DNA of 12,387 nt, taken from positions 1 through 12,387 of the forward strand of contig UQCL01000060.1 of assembly GCA_900539505.1 (NCBI GenBank), read 5' to 3'. Positions 1 to 6,793 of the stretch are shown here, piece by piece; the stretch's first letter is position 1, and the number at the start of each line of letters is the position of its first letter. The notes beneath the pieces are model-generated. The model did not search any database, was not told the DNA's origin, and worked only from the letters and a program-made list of their open reading frames with translations. This DNA is from an uncultured Campylobacter sp. GTDB lineage: Bacteria > Campylobacterota > Campylobacteria > Campylobacterales > Campylobacteraceae. The translations under genes and the position numbers were made by a program.

Positions 1-28
1 TGGGCTCGGAGATGTGTATAAGAGACAG
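1..28. other. Nextera sequencing adapter (artefact)
   Basis: The first 28 bases end in the Tn5 mosaic end AGATGTGTATAAGAGACAG, preceded by TGGGCTCGG, which is the 3' part of the standard Nextera read-2 transposase adapter. This is library sequence left on the contig end, not genomic DNA and not a native transposon. True genome sequence begins at about base 29, and the contig breaks here. Confidence 0.97.
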
Positions 29-209
29 AATTATAATTTTAAAGCAGAATTTATATAGCAAAAATGCGAAAAATAAAATTTCACTTAGAGCTGTTTTTAT
101 ATCATAGAATTTCGCAACTTTTAAGAAAACTTAGAATTCCATTATAGCTCAAGCTTTAAACCGATTTTTAAGCCTTGGAGGAGTATCATTTCGCAAAGAA
201 TGGATTAAG
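29..209 (+). promoter_or_regulatory. AT-rich leader upstream of the nos operon
   Basis: This is the only noncoding stretch before the first gene, so a promoter for the operon is expected here or beyond the contig end. Several weak -10-like hexamers are visible: TATAAT at 32-37 (beside the adapter), TATATA near 52, and TTATAG at 142-147. None has a convincing -35. Near-symmetric TTAAG-AAAA-CTTAG at 121-134 has the 5-4-5 spacing of Crp/FNR-family boxes, including the TTAAC-N4-GTTAA site known for Campylobacter NssR, but it matches that site only partly. A strong Shine-Dalgarno-like GGAGGAG lies at 177-183, too far from the ATG at 210 to serve it normally. A two-codon ORF (ATG GAT TAA, 200-208) sits just before the real start. 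The assignments of individual elements are guesses. Confidence 0.35.
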
Positions 210-1367
210 ATGAATTTTATAAAATTTTGTATTGCCTTTTTGATTTGTTTATCGCAGATGGCGGCAGCTGGCAGCTTTGATCTAAATGCCACGCTGCGTC
301 TGGGCGCATTCGACGCAAGCTCGCACCGACTGCTTTTATGCGGCAGTGGCGGCGAGCTTAGGATGTTTGATACTGCTAAATGGGATGTGGAGTTCGCGCA
401 AAAATACAGCGATAACGAAATCACGGCTCTAAATTTTAAAAACGGCAAAATTTATCTAGCTTGGGGCGGAGCCGAAATCGCGATGCTAAACGATAGACTA
501 AAGTTTTTACGCACGTTTAAGACGGAGCGTAGCGGCACAGCCCAAATAGATGCGATCTATGCCGCAAAAGACGCGATTTACGCGGTAGTGGATAAGAATC
601 AACTAATAAGATTAGACGAAGACCCTGATAACAGCGCGGACGGCGGCTACGCCCCAAGAGAAAATTCCACCGCGAACGGGCAATCTTTAAATAGAAATTC
701 CATCCCCGATGGGCTGCGCGGAATTTCGTTTCATTACGGCAGGATCAATGCCGTTAGCCTAGGCGCTAACGGACTTTGCGTCGCAAGCTGGAACGGCGTA
801 GCCTGTTTTAGCGCAGATCTTGTCGCGACTAAATTTAGCGGCATCGATACAGCGCCTAATCGCGCCGCGCAGGGAAAGCTTGGTGGCGTGAAATTTAAAG
901 ATGCAGAATTTAATAGCACGAGAATCGTGCAAGGCTTCGAGCAAAACGAAACGAAAGCTAGCGGCGCAAAGAGCGCGGAATTTCAAAGCTTAGAATTCAA
1001 AGGCGCAAAATTTCAAGACGAGGGGCTTAAAACTCGAAGCGAAATTTCAGCCGAAGCTAGCGATAAAAATTTAAGCGACTCTATCGCCACTGCGCTTGCA
1101 GACTGCGATGGGGCGCTATTTATAGGCGATATAGAGGGGGATTTTATAAATTTAAAAAGCGGCGAGCGCAAAAGCGTGGGCTCTTGGATCAAATCCATCG
1201 TGTGCGCCCGCGGCACGCAGTTTATCGCTACTAAAGATAAAATTTACGAAAATCAAAAAGCAGGATTAAAGGAGGTTGTGGATTTAAAAAGTGAATTTTT
1301 AGCGATGTACGCAGACGGGGATGCGATCCTCGTAGTCAGCAAATCAGGTAAAATTTTAAAATTCTAA
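210..1367 (+). CDS. Periplasmic NapL-like beta-propeller protein
   Basis: The 385-aa product starts with a Sec signal peptide (hydrophobic residues 4-19, likely cleavage after AAA at 18-20), so it should be periplasmic. The rest reads as short beta-strands spaced like WD40/PQQ-type propeller blades, for example KIYLAWGGAEIAML (80-93), AIYAVVDKNQLIRLD (122-136), GALFIGDIEGDFINL (301-315) and AILVVSKSGKILKF (372-385). This resembles NapL, the propeller protein of epsilonproteobacterial nap operons, but that is pattern recognition, not an alignment. Two low-complexity blocks (about 138-168 and 208-290) interrupt the blade pattern and look like lineage-specific insertions. There are no haem or metal-ligand motifs. 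Only 12 bases separate it from nosZ, so the two are probably co-transcribed and the protein is probably a nos accessory factor. The ATG at 210 has a weak ribosome site (GGA at 202-204), but the signal peptide supports it. The gene is sure; the function is not. Confidence 0.8.
   Translation: MNFIKFCIAFLICLSQMAAAGSFDLNATLRLGAFDASSHRLLLCGSGGELRMFDTAKWDVEFAQKYSDNEITALNFKNGKIYLAWGGAEIAMLNDRLKFLRTFKTERSGTAQIDAIYAAKDAIYAVVDKNQLIRLDEDPDNSADGGYAPRENSTANGQSLNRNSIPDGLRGISFHYGRINAVSLGANGLCVASWNGVACFSADLVATKFSGIDTAPNRAAQGKLGGVKFKDAEFNSTRIVQGFEQNETKASGAKSAEFQSLEFKGAKFQDEGLKTRSEISAEASDKNLSDSIATALADCDGALFIGDIEGDFINLKSGERKSVGSWIKSIVCARGTQFIATKDKIYENQKAGLKEVVDLKSEFLAMYADGDAILVVSKSGKILKF
831..1079 (+). repeat. 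Low-complexity RAATTY-rich in-frame insert in the propeller gene
   Basis: Residues 208-290 of the propeller protein are rich in Ala, Ser, Lys, Glu and Phe, with loosely repeating units such as VKFKDAEF, AEFQSLEF and KGAKFQ. At DNA level I count eight RAATTY hexamers in about 240 bases (AAATTT, GAATTT, GAATTC). The block interrupts the regular strand pattern of the propeller and is probably a surface loop expanded in this lineage. It is a descriptive call, not a named repeat family. Confidence 0.5.
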
Positions 1368-1379
1368 GAAAGGATTAGT

Positions 1380-3971
1380 ATGTTAAAAAGTTTCAAACCC
1401 GTGCTTTTGGGCTCGGTTTTGTTCGCCGCAAGCGCCCTGTGTGCCGCAGATAGCGACTTAGAGCGCGTGATGAAAGAACGAAATTTAAGCGAAAAAGACG
1501 TTTTGGCGGCGGCTAAGACCTATCAGCCGACCGGTCGGAAAGACGATTATATGGTGTTCTCCTCCGGCGGTCAAAGCGGACAAGTGCTCGTTTACGGCGT
1601 GCCGTCGATGAGGATCTACAAATATATCGGCGTATTTACCCCGGAGCCTTGGCAGGGATACGGCTTTGATGAGGAGAGTAAGGCGGTATTAAGATCGGGC
1701 TCTATTAACGGCAAAGAGATCAACTGGGGCGATACTCACCATCCAAATTTCAGCGAAAAAAACGGCGAGTATGTGGGCGATTATCTCTTTATCAACGATA
1801 AGGCGAACCCAAGAATCGCGGTTATAAATTTATCCGATTTCGAGACTACTCAAATAGTCGTAAATCCCGTAATCAAAAGCGATCACGGCGGCTCTTTCGT
1901 AACGCCTAATACCGAATACGTCATCGAAACCAGCCAATACGCAGCCCCTTTTGATAACGACTGGCACCCGATCGAGGAGTATCAGGCGGTTTATCGCGGT
2001 GCGGTAACGCTATGGAAATTTGACTACGACAAAGGCAAAATCGACGTAAATAAATCCTTTTCTCTAGAGCTTCCTCCATATATGCAAGATCTAAGTGACG
2101 CAGGTAAGGGCGAGAGCTTTGGCTGGGCGTTTACCAACAGCTTTAACTCCGAAATGTACACGGGCGGCATCGAAAAGGGTCTGCCTCCGATGGAAGCCGG
2201 TATGAGCCGCAACGATACTGACTACTTGCACGTTTACAACTGGCAAATTCTAGAAAAACTTGCTCAAGATAGCAAAAACTATAAGGTCGTAAACGGACAC
2301 AGAATCGTTACGATAGATGCCGCCGTAAAAGCGGGAGCGCTATTTTTGATCCCTGAAGCCAAATCCCCTCACGGCGTTGACGTTAGCCCTGATGGCCGCT
2401 ATATCATCATCGGCGGCAAACTAGATACTCACGCTAGCGTTTATGATTTCAAAAAGATCAAAGAGCTAATTGATAAGAAAGAATACGCAGGCAAGGATCC
2501 ATACGGAATTCCGATCCTAGATATGCAAAAGACGCTTCACGGACAAGCAGAGCTTGGTCTTGGACCTTTGCATAACACCTTCGATTCGCAAGATGGCGTA
2601 ATCTATACATCGCTTTACGTTGATAGCCAGATCGTAAAATGGAACTACAAGACGCTAAAGGTTTTAGATAGGATCAACGTCCACTACAATATCGGACACC
2701 TTGATTCTATGGAGGGTAAATCCTCTAAGCCTGTCGGCAAATACGTAATCGCGCTAGATAAGCTTTCGATCGATAGATTTAATCCTATCGGACCGCTTCA
2801 TCCGCAAAATCATCAGCTCATCGACATTACAGGACCTAAAATGGAGATGCTCTACGATCTTCCTATCGGTCTTGGCGAGCCACACGACGTAGTTTCTATC
2901 GCAGCCAGTAAGCTTCATACGAAACCTACCTATACTATGGGAACGAACTCTCGCACCGGTAAGCAGCACCCTGCTATGACGCTAGCAGGTCAGGAGCGCA
3001 TCGAGCGCGACGGCAAAAACGTAAAAGTCTATGCTACAGCGATCCGCAGCCATATTAATCCTGAGCACATCGAGGTTAATAAGGACGACAACGTAACGAT
3101 CTATATGACAAATTTAGAGCGTGCCGAGGACGAAACTCACGGCTTTACGGTTGATGATTACGATTTGCATATGTCGCTTGAGCCGGGTAAGACTGCGAGC
3201 GTAAATTTCATCGCAGATAAAGAGGGCGTATTTCCTTTCTACTGCACAGAATTCTGCTCTGCGTTGCACCTTGAGATGTTTGGATATCTATATGTAAAAG
3301 ATCCGAATAAAAAATATACTTCAGCTAAAGCGTCTATGCTAAAAGCTCTTAGCCCAGAAGCTCTAAAAGCCGAATACGACAAGGTAGTAGCTACGAATAA
3401 AGCCACCGACGACGTTATCCAATCAGTCGTTAAATTCTTAAAAGAGAAAAACTACGAGAAATATCCTAAGGTCAAGGCTTTAGTCGATGACGCGCTAGAT
3501 CAATACGGCAAAATTCCTGAAACTAAAGCCAAGGCAGACGCCGCGGTAAAAGCCGGCGATATGAACGGCGCGATACTTTGGGAAGGTCAAGTTTGGCAGT
3601 ACCTAGTAAAAACCGCAGATGTCGGGCTTCGCGCTAAAAACAACCTAATCCGCGAGCTCTCCACTCCTATGAGCGAGGCTGCATCTAACGGCGAGAAGGC
3701 CTACCTACGCGGAGGCTGCAACGGCTGCCACGTCATCGGTCAAGTAAGCTCCGGTCCTGATCTAACGGGCGTCCTACTCCGCCATGAAAACGGCGAGAAA
3801 TGGGTAGCTGATTTTATCAAAGACCCTGCTAAATTCTACGAAGACGACTACGTTAAGGCAATGATAAATTACTTCAACCTTCGCATGCCAAATCAGCATA
3901 TGAAAGACGAAGAGATCAAAGATATCATCGAATACCTAAAATGGGTCGATGAGAACGCGGGTCTTAACTAG
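1380..3971 (+). CDS. nosZ: Nitrous-oxide reductase with C-terminal cytochrome c domain (clade II)
   Basis: This periplasmic enzyme reduces N2O to N2 in anaerobic respiration. The 863-aa precursor has a Sec-type signal (residues 1-22, ending SALCAA) rather than the Tat signal of clade I enzymes. The N-terminal propeller keeps all seven expected CuZ histidines by motif: H120/H121 (DTHHPNF), H169 (SDHGGS), H331 (PHGVD), H398 (LHNTF), H440 (NIGH) and H502 (EPHD). The cupredoxin domain (about 545-640) has the CuA ligands H587, C622, C626, H630 and M633 in CTEFCSALHLEM. A helical linker follows, then a fused class I cytochrome c domain with C780-N-G-C783-H784 and a likely axial Met836 (RMPNQ). The C-terminal haem domain is the hallmark of cNosZ in Wolinella and Campylobacter; ordinary NosZ is about 640 aa. 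The start has AAAGGA at 1369-1374. It is intact, with no missing ligand. Confidence 0.98.
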   Translation: MLKSFKPVLLGSVLFAASALCAADSDLERVMKERNLSEKDVLAAAKTYQPTGRKDDYMVFSSGGQSGQVLVYGVPSMRIYKYIGVFTPEPWQGYGFDEESKAVLRSGSINGKEINWGDTHHPNFSEKNGEYVGDYLFINDKANPRIAVINLSDFETTQIVVNPVIKSDHGGSFVTPNTEYVIETSQYAAPFDNDWHPIEEYQAVYRGAVTLWKFDYDKGKIDVNKSFSLELPPYMQDLSDAGKGESFGWAFTNSFNSEMYTGGIEKGLPPMEAGMSRNDTDYLHVYNWQILEKLAQDSKNYKVVNGHRIVTIDAAVKAGALFLIPEAKSPHGVDVSPDGRYIIIGGKLDTHASVYDFKKIKELIDKKEYAGKDPYGIPILDMQKTLHGQAELGLGPLHNTFDSQDGVIYTSLYVDSQIVKWNYKTLKVLDRINVHYNIGHLDSMEGKSSKPVGKYVIALDKLSIDRFNPIGPLHPQNHQLIDITGPKMEMLYDLPIGLGEPHDVVSIAASKLHTKPTYTMGTNSRTGKQHPAMTLAGQERIERDGKNVKVYATAIRSHINPEHIEVNKDDNVTIYMTNLERAEDETHGFTVDDYDLHMSLEPGKTASVNFIADKEGVFPFYCTEFCSALHLEMFGYLYVKDPNKKYTSAKASMLKALSPEALKAEYDKVVATNKATDDVIQSVVKFLKEKNYEKYPKVKALVDDALDQYGKIPETKAKADAAVKAGDMNGAILWEGQVWQYLVKTADVGLRAKNNLIRELSTPMSEAASNGEKAYLRGGCNGCHVIGQVSSGPDLTGVLLRHENGEKWVADFIKDPAKFYEDDYVKAMINYFNLRMPNQHMKDEEIKDIIEYLKWVDENAGLN

Positions 3972-3978
3972 CCCCCAC

Positions 3979-3998
3979 TCTCCCCCGCAAGGGGGAGA
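3979..3998 (+). other. Intercistronic 8-bp GC-rich hairpin after nosZ
   Basis: TCTCCCCC (3979-3986) and GGGGGAGA (3991-3998) pair perfectly across a GCAA (GNRA) tetraloop, in the 43-base gap between the nosZ stop and the nosB start. No U-tract follows; the next bases are the nosB ribosome site AAAGGAG. It is therefore more likely an mRNA-stabilising or processing element, or a partial attenuator, than a simple terminator. It could let nosZ message accumulate above the maturation genes. That function is inferred. Confidence 0.7.
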
Positions 3999-4014
3999 AT
4001 TTAAAGGAGATGAA

Positions 4015-4791
4015 ATGCCAAAATATAAAATTTACGCGATTTTAGCGCTGCTTATTATGACGGTCGCTTTTACCATCCCTACGCTCGGATTTTTCAAAGT
4101 CCAAGGCAAAATCGTATCGGGGCAGGTTAGCAGCGTCTCGCAGCTGCCCGCATACTCCGCACCGATATGGAATTTTTATACGAAAGCATCGTATAAAAAT
4201 CATCTAATTCCTAGTGATGTTAAAAACGATCTAGGCGCGATGCTGGAGCATAAATTTGAAGTGGGCGTACCTAGCATACCGGTGTGGAAAATTTCACTCG
4301 AAGCGCCGAACTACCCTAAAGAGGCCTTCCCCGATGGAATTCCGCTTTACGTCCACGTAGACGGCTTTAGCGGCGATGTCGGCGAGATGAATACCCTAAA
4401 TCACTATATCGGCATGTATCCCGTCTGGCGCGGCGGCACGCTCGAGCACTCGCTATCGCCGTATTATCTCATAATCGCTACGATCGGTATGCTTGCGTTT
4501 TTGTACTACGACGGCAAGGGACAGACTCTGCTTATGATCCTGCCGATCATTGCGCCGCTTATCTTCATCGGCTGCTACGTGGGTTGGCTGTATTGGTTCG
4601 GGCACAACCTGCAAGACTGGGGCGCGTTTAAAATAAAGCCTTTTATGCCTACAGCATTTGGCGACGGCAGCGTGGCGCATTTTACTACCCATTCATATCC
4701 GGCTCTTGGCTTTTGGCTGATGCTAGCTTTATCGCTACTATCGGCGTTAGCTCTACTATCTAAGAAAAAATTTCTACGAGAGCATAGATGA
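4015..4791 (+). CDS. nosB: NosB, membrane protein of epsilonproteobacterial nos clusters
   Basis: I choose the ATG at 4015, giving 258 aa, because AAAGGAG lies just upstream and the protein then begins MPKYKIYAIL with a clean membrane helix. An in-frame ATG at 3949 would overlap nosZ and translate the hairpin. Predicted topology: one N-terminal helix (about 5-27), a periplasmic region (about 28-138) with no metal motif, then three helices (about 140-158, 163-186, 230-248) ending in a basic cytoplasmic tail (KKKFLREHR). NosB occurs beside nosZ in Wolinella-type clusters; its role is not settled, and electron transfer or maturation support is assumed from context. It overlaps nosD by four bases (ATGA), which suggests translational coupling. 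The identification rests on position and topology. Confidence 0.85.
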   Translation: MPKYKIYAILALLIMTVAFTIPTLGFFKVQGKIVSGQVSSVSQLPAYSAPIWNFYTKASYKNHLIPSDVKNDLGAMLEHKFEVGVPSIPVWKISLEAPNYPKEAFPDGIPLYVHVDGFSGDVGEMNTLNHYIGMYPVWRGGTLEHSLSPYYLIIATIGMLAFLYYDGKGQTLLMILPIIAPLIFIGCYVGWLYWFGHNLQDWGAFKIKPFMPTAFGDGSVAHFTTHSYPALGFWLMLALSLLSALALLSKKKFLREHR

Positions 4792-5993
4792 GGCTTTTGC
4801 TTCTAGCATTCTCGCTCGCGCTAAGCTTAGGCGCGGGCGAGCTTCAAGACGCGATCGATAGCGCAAAAGCGGGCGATATTATAGAACTAGCCGCGGGCGA
4901 GTACCACGGCAATATTTTAATCAATAAACCCCTTACTATCGACGGACTAGACCGCTCCGCCGTGATCATAGGCGATCGAAACGGAACGGTGATCCGCGTC
5001 CGCTCTCCGCATGTTATAATCAAGAATTTAACAATTCAAAACGGAGGCTTCGAGCATCTTAGCGAAGATGCTGGGATCAACGTAAGCGACGTAAACAGCG
5101 TAATCATAAAAAATAATCTCATCAAAGACGTGCTCTACGGCGTCGTACTAAGCAAGGCAAACGACGTAACGATCGAGGGCAACGAAATTTCAAGCAATAC
5201 CTACCGCACGAGTTTCAAAGGCGACGGCATCAAGCTTTGGTACTCCAATGCCAATAAAATTTTAAATAACGACGTCCACAACGTCCGCGACACTGTTTTT
5301 TACTTCTCCAACGGCAATCTTGTCGCAGGCAATAAAGGCCATAGCTGTCGTTATTCTCTGCACTTTATGAACTCCGGGCATAACGTCGTGGAGGATAACT
5401 ACTATGATGGCAATAGCGTGGGATTATTTTTTATGTTTTCAAGCGACAATATCGCCAGGCGTAACGTCGTGCGCAACGCGGACGGCGCCTACGGCGTAGG
5501 CATCGGTATGAAGGATAGCTCAAATTTTAGGGTTACGGATAATAAAGTCGTTTACAACGCCCGCGGATTTTATCTGGATCAATCCCCCTATCAGCCGGGC
5601 TCACTTAACGTTTTTGAAAACAACGATATCGAATACAACAGTATCGGCGTGCAATTCCACGCCACGCAGCTAAAAAGCGTATTTAAAAACAATAAATTTA
5701 AAGGTAATATGGAGATTGTGCTAAACGATACGCCGCAGTCCAAGCTCTTGCAAAACGAATGGAGTGGCAACTACTTCGACGATTACGACGGATTTGATCG
5801 CGATGGCGACGGCTACGGCGATGTGAGTTATGCGGCATATGCCTATGCGGATAGACTTTGGGCGCATAAACCGAGCGTGCGGTTTTTTTACGGCTCCAGC
5901 GGGATCGCGCTTTTAAATTTCATCTCCAAGCTCGCTCCGTTTTCAGAGCCCGAGCTGCTGCTGAAAGATCCAAAACCTAGGATGAGGCAATGA
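4788..5993 (+). CDS. nosD: NosD, periplasmic beta-helix copper-centre maturation protein
   Basis: The 401-aa product has a Sec signal (residues 1-17, about to GAG), then a right-handed parallel beta-helix of the NosD/CASH family. Regular about 22-residue turns carry N-[NDL]-[VIL] motifs, for example VIIKNLTIQNG (76-86), VIIKNNLIKD (105-114), VTIEGNEIS (127-135) and YSLHFMNSGHNVVEDN (189-204). A calcium-loop-like DRDGDGYGD lies at 337-345 near the C-terminal cap. NosD works with the ABC transporter NosFY in assembly of the CuZ copper-sulfide site of NosZ and forms a complex with them; it also docks NosL. That role is family knowledge. The start overlaps the end of nosB and the stop overlaps nosG, both as ATGA. 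Length is close to the usual 400-450 aa and nothing looks broken. Confidence 0.96.
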   Translation: MRLLLLAFSLALSLGAGELQDAIDSAKAGDIIELAAGEYHGNILINKPLTIDGLDRSAVIIGDRNGTVIRVRSPHVIIKNLTIQNGGFEHLSEDAGINVSDVNSVIIKNNLIKDVLYGVVLSKANDVTIEGNEISSNTYRTSFKGDGIKLWYSNANKILNNDVHNVRDTVFYFSNGNLVAGNKGHSCRYSLHFMNSGHNVVEDNYYDGNSVGLFFMFSSDNIARRNVVRNADGAYGVGIGMKDSSNFRVTDNKVVYNARGFYLDQSPYQPGSLNVFENNDIEYNSIGVQFHATQLKSVFKNNKFKGNMEIVLNDTPQSKLLQNEWSGNYFDDYDGFDRDGDGYGDVSYAAYAYADRLWAHKPSVRFFYGSSGIALLNFISKLAPFSEPELLLKDPKPRMRQ

Positions 5994-6793
5994 TAAAGAA
6001 TAGACGCGAAGCGATAAGGTTGCTTGGCGGAGCGCTTGGGACACTCGGGGCAGCGAGCTTGTTTGCGGATGAAAATTCTACCAATTCCGCGGGCAGTGAA
6101 GCGCAAAATTTAAACGAGCAAAATTCCGTAAATTCCACAGAGCAAAATTCTGCGCCAAATCCCATAAAACAAAATTCTAGCGGGGATTCCGCCTCTTTAT
6201 ATCTGCGCCCGCCCGGAGCGCTAGCAGAACGCGGCTTCCGCAGTAGCTGTATCAAGTGCGGCCAATGCGTGCAGGTCTGCCCCTATCACAGCATCTATCT
6301 GCTCGATATTACCCATCTTTTTGACATCGGTACCCCGGTCATCGACGCCAAAGAGCGAGGCTGTTATCTTTGCGGCGCGCTTCCTTGCGTGCTCGCCTGT
6401 CCTAGCGGCGCGCTTAGCCACGAGACGAACGAGCCTAAAAAGGTCAAAATGGGAATCGCCGTGATTAAAAATTTAGACGCCTGTTTGGCGTATCTCGGGC
6501 AGGTTTTAAAACCGGACGATCTGCGCCTAAAGCCCGCTAAGACCGAGCAGGAGCGCGAGCTAAACTCCGCGTTGGCGGTGAAAGAGGGCAAGGCCTGCGA
6601 TCTATGCGCATCGCTGTGCCCTTACCCGCAGCCACTTGATGCCATAGCTATGATAAAAGCGGGCGCGCATTTCGCCCCGCAGATCCGTAGGGCTTGCGTC
6701 GGCTGTGGCGCGTGCGCAGAGCTCTGCCCAGCGCGTATTATCGAGATAATCCCGCGGGCGGATTACAAATCAATCTATGAAGGAAAACAATGA
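5990..6793 (+). CDS. nosG: NosG, Tat-exported ferredoxin-like protein with four [4Fe-4S] clusters
   Basis: This NapG-like periplasmic iron-sulfur protein probably accepts electrons from NosH in quinol oxidation. The N-terminus carries a twin-arginine signal (NRREAIRLL, then a hydrophobic Gly/Ala stretch to about residue 26). Four cysteine sets are visible: C87/C90/C93/C97, C125/C128/C133/C137, C165 with C203/C206/C210, and C236/C239/C242/C246. The segment LYLRPPGALAE just before the first cluster is typical of NapG. Unusual is a 40-residue Asn/Ser/Gln-rich linker (about 28-69) between the signal and this segment, built from repeats of QNS; typical NapG proteins go almost directly from signal to RPPGA. 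The ribosome site is AGGATGAGG at 5979-5987. It overlaps nosD and nosC1 by ATGA. The family is sure; partner assignment is inferred from the nos context. Confidence 0.95.
   Translation: MIKNRREAIRLLGGALGTLGAASLFADENSTNSAGSEAQNLNEQNSVNSTEQNSAPNPIKQNSSGDSASLYLRPPGALAERGFRSSCIKCGQCVQVCPYHSIYLLDITHLFDIGTPVIDAKERGCYLCGALPCVLACPSGALSHETNEPKKVKMGIAVIKNLDACLAYLGQVLKPDDLRLKPAKTEQERELNSALAVKEGKACDLCASLCPYPQPLDAIAMIKAGAHFAPQIRRACVGCGACAELCPARIIEIIPRADYKSIYEGKQ
6072..6187 (+). repeat. QNS-encoding RAATTY-rich linker in nosG
   Basis: This segment encodes the Asn/Ser/Gln-rich linker of NosG. The unit CAAAATTC(C/T), read as Q-N-S, recurs about every 20-30 bases. I count six RAATTY hexamers here. The same unit recurs in the linker of nosC1 and in the second NosL gene, pointing to a shared expansion mechanism rather than a conserved domain. 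Confidence 0.6.

Noticed and set aside
1..28. A Tn5-like mosaic end suggesting a native transposon
   Set aside because: It continues into the Nextera adapter sequence and sits at the very first base, as expected for leftover library adapter.
230..280. Interpreting the first gene as NosR or another electron-transfer membrane protein
   Set aside because: It has one cleavable signal, no further membrane helices, no FMN-binding motif and no ferredoxin cysteines.
3979..3998. Rho-independent terminator after nosZ
   Set aside because: The stem is strong but is followed by GAATTTAAAGGAG-like bases rather than a U-run, and the next gene starts 17 bases later.
3949..4014. Upstream in-frame start for nosB inside the end of nosZ
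   Set aside because: It would add 22 residues that translate the hairpin and a Pro-rich stretch, with no signal-like character. The ATG at 4015 has AAAGGAG at the right distance.
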